Assembly: GCA_020628265.1 (NCBI GenBank)
Contig: JAHDFG010000083.1
Span: 1-8,467, forward strand
Direction: 5' to 3'
Length of the DNA: 8,467 nucleotides
Source of the DNA: Pseudooctadecabacter sp.
GTDB taxonomy: Bacteria; Pseudomonadota; Alphaproteobacteria; Rhodobacterales; Rhodobacteraceae
Part shown: piece after piece, positions 6,049 to 8,467 of the stretch
Position numbering within the stretch: position 1 is the first letter of the stretch
How the letters are laid out: each line of letters starts with the position of its first letter
The notes under the pieces: generated by a model
The model's database searches: none
Seen by the model: the letters and a program-made list of their open reading frames with translations, nothing else
Told to the model about the DNA's origin: nothing
Position numbers and translations under genes: made by a program

Positions 6049-6157
6049 TCCGGCGCTCCTCATATCTTTTGTTTGCAAGGCACATAGCACCCACCCCAGC
6101 CCTCGACAATAATAGGTGATGCGCCTTAGGGTCGCCGCCTGATTTGGAGTGCCTTTG
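6049..6157. promoter_or_regulatory. Divergent promoter region between ahcY and the HD hydrolase gene
   Basis: These 109 bases must carry start signals for both genes. The only A/T-rich block is ATAATA at 6109-6114, which reads TATTAT on the minus strand and is a tentative -10 for ahcY; the -35 at the right distance (CGGCGA) is poor. TCGACA at 6103-6108 could be a -35 for the plus gene, with no good -10. A 7-bp inverted repeat joins AAGGCAC (6077-6083) with GTGCCTT (6149-6155), the latter beside the plus-strand ribosome site. The assignment of individual elements is weak. Confidence 0.35.
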
Positions 6158-6748
6158 ATGAAACAACCCCGCGCATGGCAACGGATGCTGTCCGGTCGCA
6201 GACTTGACCTGCTGGACCCGACGCCAATGGATATCGAGATTGAGGACATCGCTCATGGCCTGGCCTTCGTCGCCCGCTGGAATGGCCAGACGCGCGGGGA
6301 CTACGCCTATTCCGTCGCCGAACACTCTTTGCTGGTGGAACAGATCTTCGGCCAGATGCAGCCCAGCGCCGCCGTCAAATGGCGGCTGGCCGCCCTGCTC
6401 CATGATGCGCCGGAATACGTCATCGGCGACATGATTAGCCCCGTAAAGGCGGCTGTCGGTCCCGGGTATGAGACCTTGGACGATCGCCTCATGGCCGCCA
6501 TCCACATTCGCTTTGGCCTGCCCGCGCAGGTACCCGTCGCGATCAAGAAGCAGATCAAGAAGGCCGACAAGATCAGCGCATGGTTAGAAGCCGTCCAGAT
6601 CGCCGGTTTCACCACCGCCGAGGCGGACAAGTTCTTCGGCAAACCAGACCCTAACATTGCCCAATCCTGCGAAATTCGCCTGCGCCCCCCTGTTGAGGTC
6701 CGCAATGATTTCACCGCACGACACGCAACCTTGATGGACCAATTATGA
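6158..6748 (+). CDS. HD-domain phosphohydrolase (YfbR-like)
   Basis: This 196-aa protein belongs to the HD metal-dependent phosphohydrolase superfamily, nearest in pattern to the YfbR/5'-deoxynucleotidase group. The metal ligands are visible: H56 in SVAEHSLLVE, the H82-D83 doublet in LAALLHDAPEYVIGDMISPVK, and D137 in IKKADKISAW; H33 and E86 are further likely active-site residues. The substrate is probably a nucleotide, but it cannot be read from sequence. The ATG at 6158 has GGAG at 6146-6149 at a good distance; a GTG at 6149 overlaps that site and is rejected. The stop overlaps the next gene's start (ATGA), so the two are coupled. It is divergent from ahcY. The nearness to nucleoside metabolism is suggestive but may be accidental. 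Confidence 0.88.
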   Translation: MKQPRAWQRMLSGRRLDLLDPTPMDIEIEDIAHGLAFVARWNGQTRGDYAYSVAEHSLLVEQIFGQMQPSAAVKWRLAALLHDAPEYVIGDMISPVKAAVGPGYETLDDRLMAAIHIRFGLPAQVPVAIKKQIKKADKISAWLEAVQIAGFTTAEADKFFGKPDPNIAQSCEIRLRPPVEVRNDFTARHATLMDQL

Positions 6749-7221
6749 CCCTGATCGCCCGCCCCATGACAGCCGAAGATGTCCCCGCCTGCGTGGACAT
6801 CATCAACCACATCATCGGACTCGGTGGCACAACCGCCTACGAAGAGCCGTACACCGTAGACGCACTCAAGGCGCACTACTTGGAGGAGGCCGATATCTCC
6901 AACGTCGTCGAAGACAACGGTCGGATCGCCGGATTTCAGGCGGTCTTTGCCCAAGACAACCCAACCGAATATTCCGTTGGATCATTCACGGACCAAAAGG
7001 CCCCCGTCAAAGGCGCAGGCGCAGTTCTAATGGCAAAGATGAAAGAAGATTGCCGCGCAGCGGGCGGGACCTCAATCGTGGCCAAGATCACGTCCGACAA
7101 CACCGGCGGCTTGGCCTTCTATTCTAAAATGGGCTTTCTGGATGAAACCATCCAGAAGAACGCCTTCACGCGCAAAGACGGCACAACCGTCGACCGCGTG
7201 ATCAAACGCTTCGTGCTTTAG
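6745..7221 (+). CDS. GNAT-family N-acetyltransferase
   Basis: This 158-aa protein is a GCN5-related acetyltransferase, which transfers an acetyl group from acetyl-CoA to an amine. It begins LIARPMTAEDVPACVDIINHII, the usual first strand and helix, resembling the phosphinothricin/L-amino-acid acetyltransferase branch. Motif A, the acetyl-CoA pyrophosphate site, is represented by a weak version QKAPVKGAGAVLM (84-96), in which the usual R/Q-x-x-G-x-G/A is recognisable as V88-K89-G90-A91-G92. Motif B follows in IVAKITSDNTGGLAFYSKMGF (111-131) with N119, Y126 and G130-F131. The substrate is unknown. There is no clear ribosome site of its own; the ATGA overlap with the HD gene suggests coupled translation. 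Confidence 0.88.
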   Translation: MTLIARPMTAEDVPACVDIINHIIGLGGTTAYEEPYTVDALKAHYLEEADISNVVEDNGRIAGFQAVFAQDNPTEYSVGSFTDQKAPVKGAGAVLMAKMKEDCRAAGGTSIVAKITSDNTGGLAFYSKMGFLDETIQKNAFTRKDGTTVDRVIKRFVL

Positions 7222-7222
7222 A

Positions 7223-7252
7223 CGGGGCGATCATCAGGGAACAACCGCCCCG
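7223..7252. terminator. Possible hairpin terminator after the GNAT gene
   Basis: CGGGGCG (7223-7229) pairs with CGCCCCG (7246-7252) around a 16-base loop, starting one base after the acetyltransferase stop. There is no T-run on either strand, so as an intrinsic terminator it is weak. It sits between two genes that converge and could act for both. Confidence 0.35.
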
Positions 7253-7258
7253 CCGCTG

Positions 7259-7283
7259 CCCTTACCAAAGATCGCGGTAAGGG
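7259..7283. terminator. Hairpin overlapping the stop codon of the small minus-strand gene
   Basis: CCCTTACC (7259-7266) and GGTAAGGG (7276-7283) form a perfect 8-bp stem with a nine-base loop. The TAA stop of the 54-aa gene (7262-7264) is inside the left arm. No clear T-run follows on the minus strand; on the plus strand TTGT follows. It may be a weak terminator or an mRNA 3' stabiliser. Confidence 0.4.
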
Positions 7284-7426
7284 TTGTGGGGGTGCTTCAT
7301 CGGCAACCGCTTCCGCTCATGCATCGGAACATGACGGTCTGCGTGATCTTTCAGGTGTTCGGGAATCTCCGACCCGCGGCGGGCAAGGGTTGCGGCATAC
7401 ATGGCATCTGCAAGAAGAGTAAACAT
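7262..7426 (-). CDS. Small hypothetical protein, 54 aa, histidine-rich
   Basis: A 54-codon gene reads leftwards from an ATG at 7426. The protein starts MFTLLADAMYAATLARRGSE, continues IPEHLKDHADRHVPMHERKR and ends LPMKHPHNPYRDLW. It has a short amphipathic start and a basic, His/Pro-rich tail (six histidines), with no signal peptide or membrane helix. I do not recognise a family. Support for it being real: GGAGG six bases before the ATG is the best ribosome binding site in this part of the window, the composition is protein-like, and it fills an otherwise unexplained 300-base gap. An in-frame ATG four codons upstream (ATGGAGGCCAAA) would include the ribosome site and is less likely. It is divergent from the LysR regulator gene, so it may be that regulator's target. 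Confidence 0.72.
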   Translation of the reverse strand: MFTLLADAMYAATLARRGSEIPEHLKDHADRHVPMHERKRLPMKHPHNPYRDLW

Positions 7427-7499
7427 TTTGGCCTCCATTGGCGTGTTGTGATGACCAATGAAATAAAGGCGAACGCCGATTCTCCCTAGTCAGGAAGAA

Positions 7500-7528
7500 T
7501 TCACATATGTAAGCTTGACTTTCATATG
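7500..7528. promoter_or_regulatory. Candidate LysR operator/promoter with paired CATATG motifs
   Basis: CATATG occurs at 7504-7509 and again at 7523-7528, 19 bases apart, the second containing the LysR start codon. The first sits in an imperfect dyad TCACATATGTAA (7501-7512) with the T...A ends typical of LysR-type boxes. The site lies in the 99-base gap between the divergent LysR and 54-aa genes, where autoregulation would be expected. This is pattern-based only. Confidence 0.3.
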
Positions 7529-8401
7529 GACTGGCATGACATCCCCTCCCTCCTTGCGCTGCGCGCATTTGAAGCCGCTGCACGGCACGGCAACCTCTCC
7601 GCCGCCGCGCGTGAGTTGAACGTAACCCATGCGGCCATCGGCCAGCACCTGCGCACGCTCGAGGCCCACTTCGGGGTGACCCTGATGGGGCGCGACGGAC
7701 GGGGCATGGCCCTCACCCCGCAGGGACAGCAGTTGGCCGCCGCTCTATCCGATGCATTCGGAACCATTGCCTCCGCCAGTCGAGATTTGTTGGACCAATC
7801 CAAAACGCGGGCGGTCCGTGTGGCCACAACGCCGTCCCTTGCCGCCAATTGGCTGATGCCGCGCCTTGGGGACTTCTGGACCAAACACCCGGATGTCGAG
7901 GTTGAGATCGTCCCAGCCATCCAACTGACCGACCTCCGCCGCGATGCCATCGACGTGGCGATCCGCTACGGGCGCGGCGGCTGGCCCGGGGTCACCAACA
8001 CCCGTTTGATGTCCGCAGGGCACGTGGCCGTGGCAACCCAAGGCTACATCGGCGACCGGACCGTGACCTGCCTGTCGGACCTCAAGGGTGCGCGGTGGTT
8101 GATGGACGGGATGCGATCGGAAGAACGGCTTTGGATCGCTGAGAACGGGATCGACCTTGAGGAAGAAACCGTCACCCAGTTTCCCACCAGCCAACTCAGC
8201 CGAGAGGCCGCTTTGTCCGGCCTCGGTGTCACCGTCCTGCCCGCGCCCATCGCGGATCAGTTGGCCAAGGACGGGAAAGTGGTGAAACTCTGCGAGGAAG
8301 AGAATTCCGACATCGCCTATCACATCCTCACACGGGGCGACGTGGTGTCGCCCGCGCGGGACACATTCGTGAAATGGTTAATGTCGGCAGCTGGCCCCTG
8401 A
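7526..8401 (+). CDS. LysR-type transcriptional regulator, GcvA-like
   Basis: This 291-aa DNA-binding regulator has an N-terminal winged helix-turn-helix: LLALRAFEAAARHGNLSAAARELNVTHAAIGQHLRTLEAHFG covers residues 9-50, then LTPQG (63-67). The effector domain runs from about residue 95, with VRVATTPSLAANWLMPRL (97-114) and DVAIRYGRGGWPGV (143-156), the latter typical of the GcvA/AmpR-like subgroup. The length is normal. The inducer and targets cannot be read. The ATG at 7526 fits the family start (IPSLLALRAFEAAAR), but no Shine-Dalgarno sequence is visible just before it, so translation may be inefficient or leaderless. It is divergent from the 54-aa gene, the usual LysR layout. A tandem repeat begins at the base after its stop. 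Confidence 0.92.
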   Translation: MDWHDIPSLLALRAFEAAARHGNLSAAARELNVTHAAIGQHLRTLEAHFGVTLMGRDGRGMALTPQGQQLAAALSDAFGTIASASRDLLDQSKTRAVRVATTPSLAANWLMPRLGDFWTKHPDVEVEIVPAIQLTDLRRDAIDVAIRYGRGGWPGVTNTRLMSAGHVAVATQGYIGDRTVTCLSDLKGARWLMDGMRSEERLWIAENGIDLEEETVTQFPTSQLSREAALSGLGVTVLPAPIADQLAKDGKVVKLCEEENSDIAYHILTRGDVVSPARDTFVKWLMSAAGP

Positions 8402-8445
8402 GCCATACGCTTGCCATACGCAAGCCATACGCGAGCCATACCCGA
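8402..8445 (+). repeat. Four tandem copies of an 11-bp repeat
   Basis: Units at 8402-8412, 8413-8423, 8424-8434 and 8435-8445 read GCCATACGCTT, GCCATACGCAA, GCCATACGCGA and GCCATACCCGA. The first nine bases are constant except for one change in the last copy; the two last bases vary. The first junction creates a small hairpin, GCTTGC (8409-8414) with GCAAGC (8420-8425) and loop CATAC. The array starts directly after the LysR stop codon. The following AAAATC doublet (in 8445-8462) is not part of it. Confidence 0.9.
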
Positions 8446-8467
8446 AAATCCTGGAAAATCGCAAAAG

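Noticed and set aside
4672..6087. Very long open frame on the plus strand, opposite ahcY
   Set aside because: It mirrors the codon structure of a fully convincing ahcY, has no ribosome site or family features, and its His/Arg/Val-rich composition is typical of an antisense shadow in GC-rich DNA.
6049..6157. SAH or SAM/SAH riboswitch in front of ahcY
   Set aside because: Such elements occur before methyl-cycle genes in Proteobacteria, but I could not match their conserved core or pseudoknot in this leader by eye.
7286..7489. Plus-strand 67-codon frame in the gap before LysR
   Set aside because: It is antisense to the better supported 54-aa gene, has no ribosome site and an unconvincing composition.
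8402..8445. CRISPR array or plasmid-type iterons
   Set aside because: Units of 11 bp are contiguous with no spacers, far too short for CRISPR, and no replication gene or A/T-rich origin is present.

Overview
This window reads as chromosomal DNA of a Rhodobacterales (Roseobacter-group) alphaproteobacterium. That rests on GC-rich codon use, on protein sequences that look alphaproteobacterial (long-form AhcY, DUF2853, the HD hydrolase beginning MKQPRAWQRMLSGRRLDLLD), and on the gene order tsaD-gpsA-yciI-EVE, which I recall from that group. It is mostly housekeeping sequence. I see no transposase, integrase, phage, CRISPR or defence operon, no rRNA and no tRNA.

Left part (1-2419, plus strand): the 3' end of tsaD (tRNA t6A synthesis) runs into gpsA (glycerol-3-phosphate dehydrogenase), a YciI-family protein and an EVE-domain protein. 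The junctions overlap or are 2 bases wide, so this is one operon. A small DUF1761 membrane protein follows. Its Shine-Dalgarno sequence is buried in a strong hairpin, which makes it a candidate for structure-controlled translation.

Middle part (2388-6048, minus strand): four genes point leftwards, namely DUF2853, a membrane-anchored extensin-like protein with M15-type metallopeptidase motifs, a secreted and extremely acidic PRC-barrel protein, and ahcY (S-adenosylhomocysteine hydrolase). DUF2853, the PRC-barrel gene and ahcY each end in a clear intrinsic terminator. Between the DUF2853 terminator and a further minus-strand terminator at 2388-2419 lies a protein-like open frame with no proper start codon, possibly a gene remnant.

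Right part (6158-8467): ahcY is divergent from an HD-domain hydrolase, which is translationally coupled to a GNAT acetyltransferase. Next comes an overlooked 54-codon minus-strand gene with an excellent ribosome binding site, divergent from a GcvA-type LysR regulator. This is the classic regulator/target arrangement. Four tandem 11-bp repeats start at the base after the LysR stop codon.

No obvious new multi-gene system is present. The best leads are the SD-masking hairpin before DUF1761, the unannotated 54-aa gene beside the LysR regulator, the startless frame between two terminators, the 11-bp repeat array, and the arginine-free acidic PRC-barrel protein.
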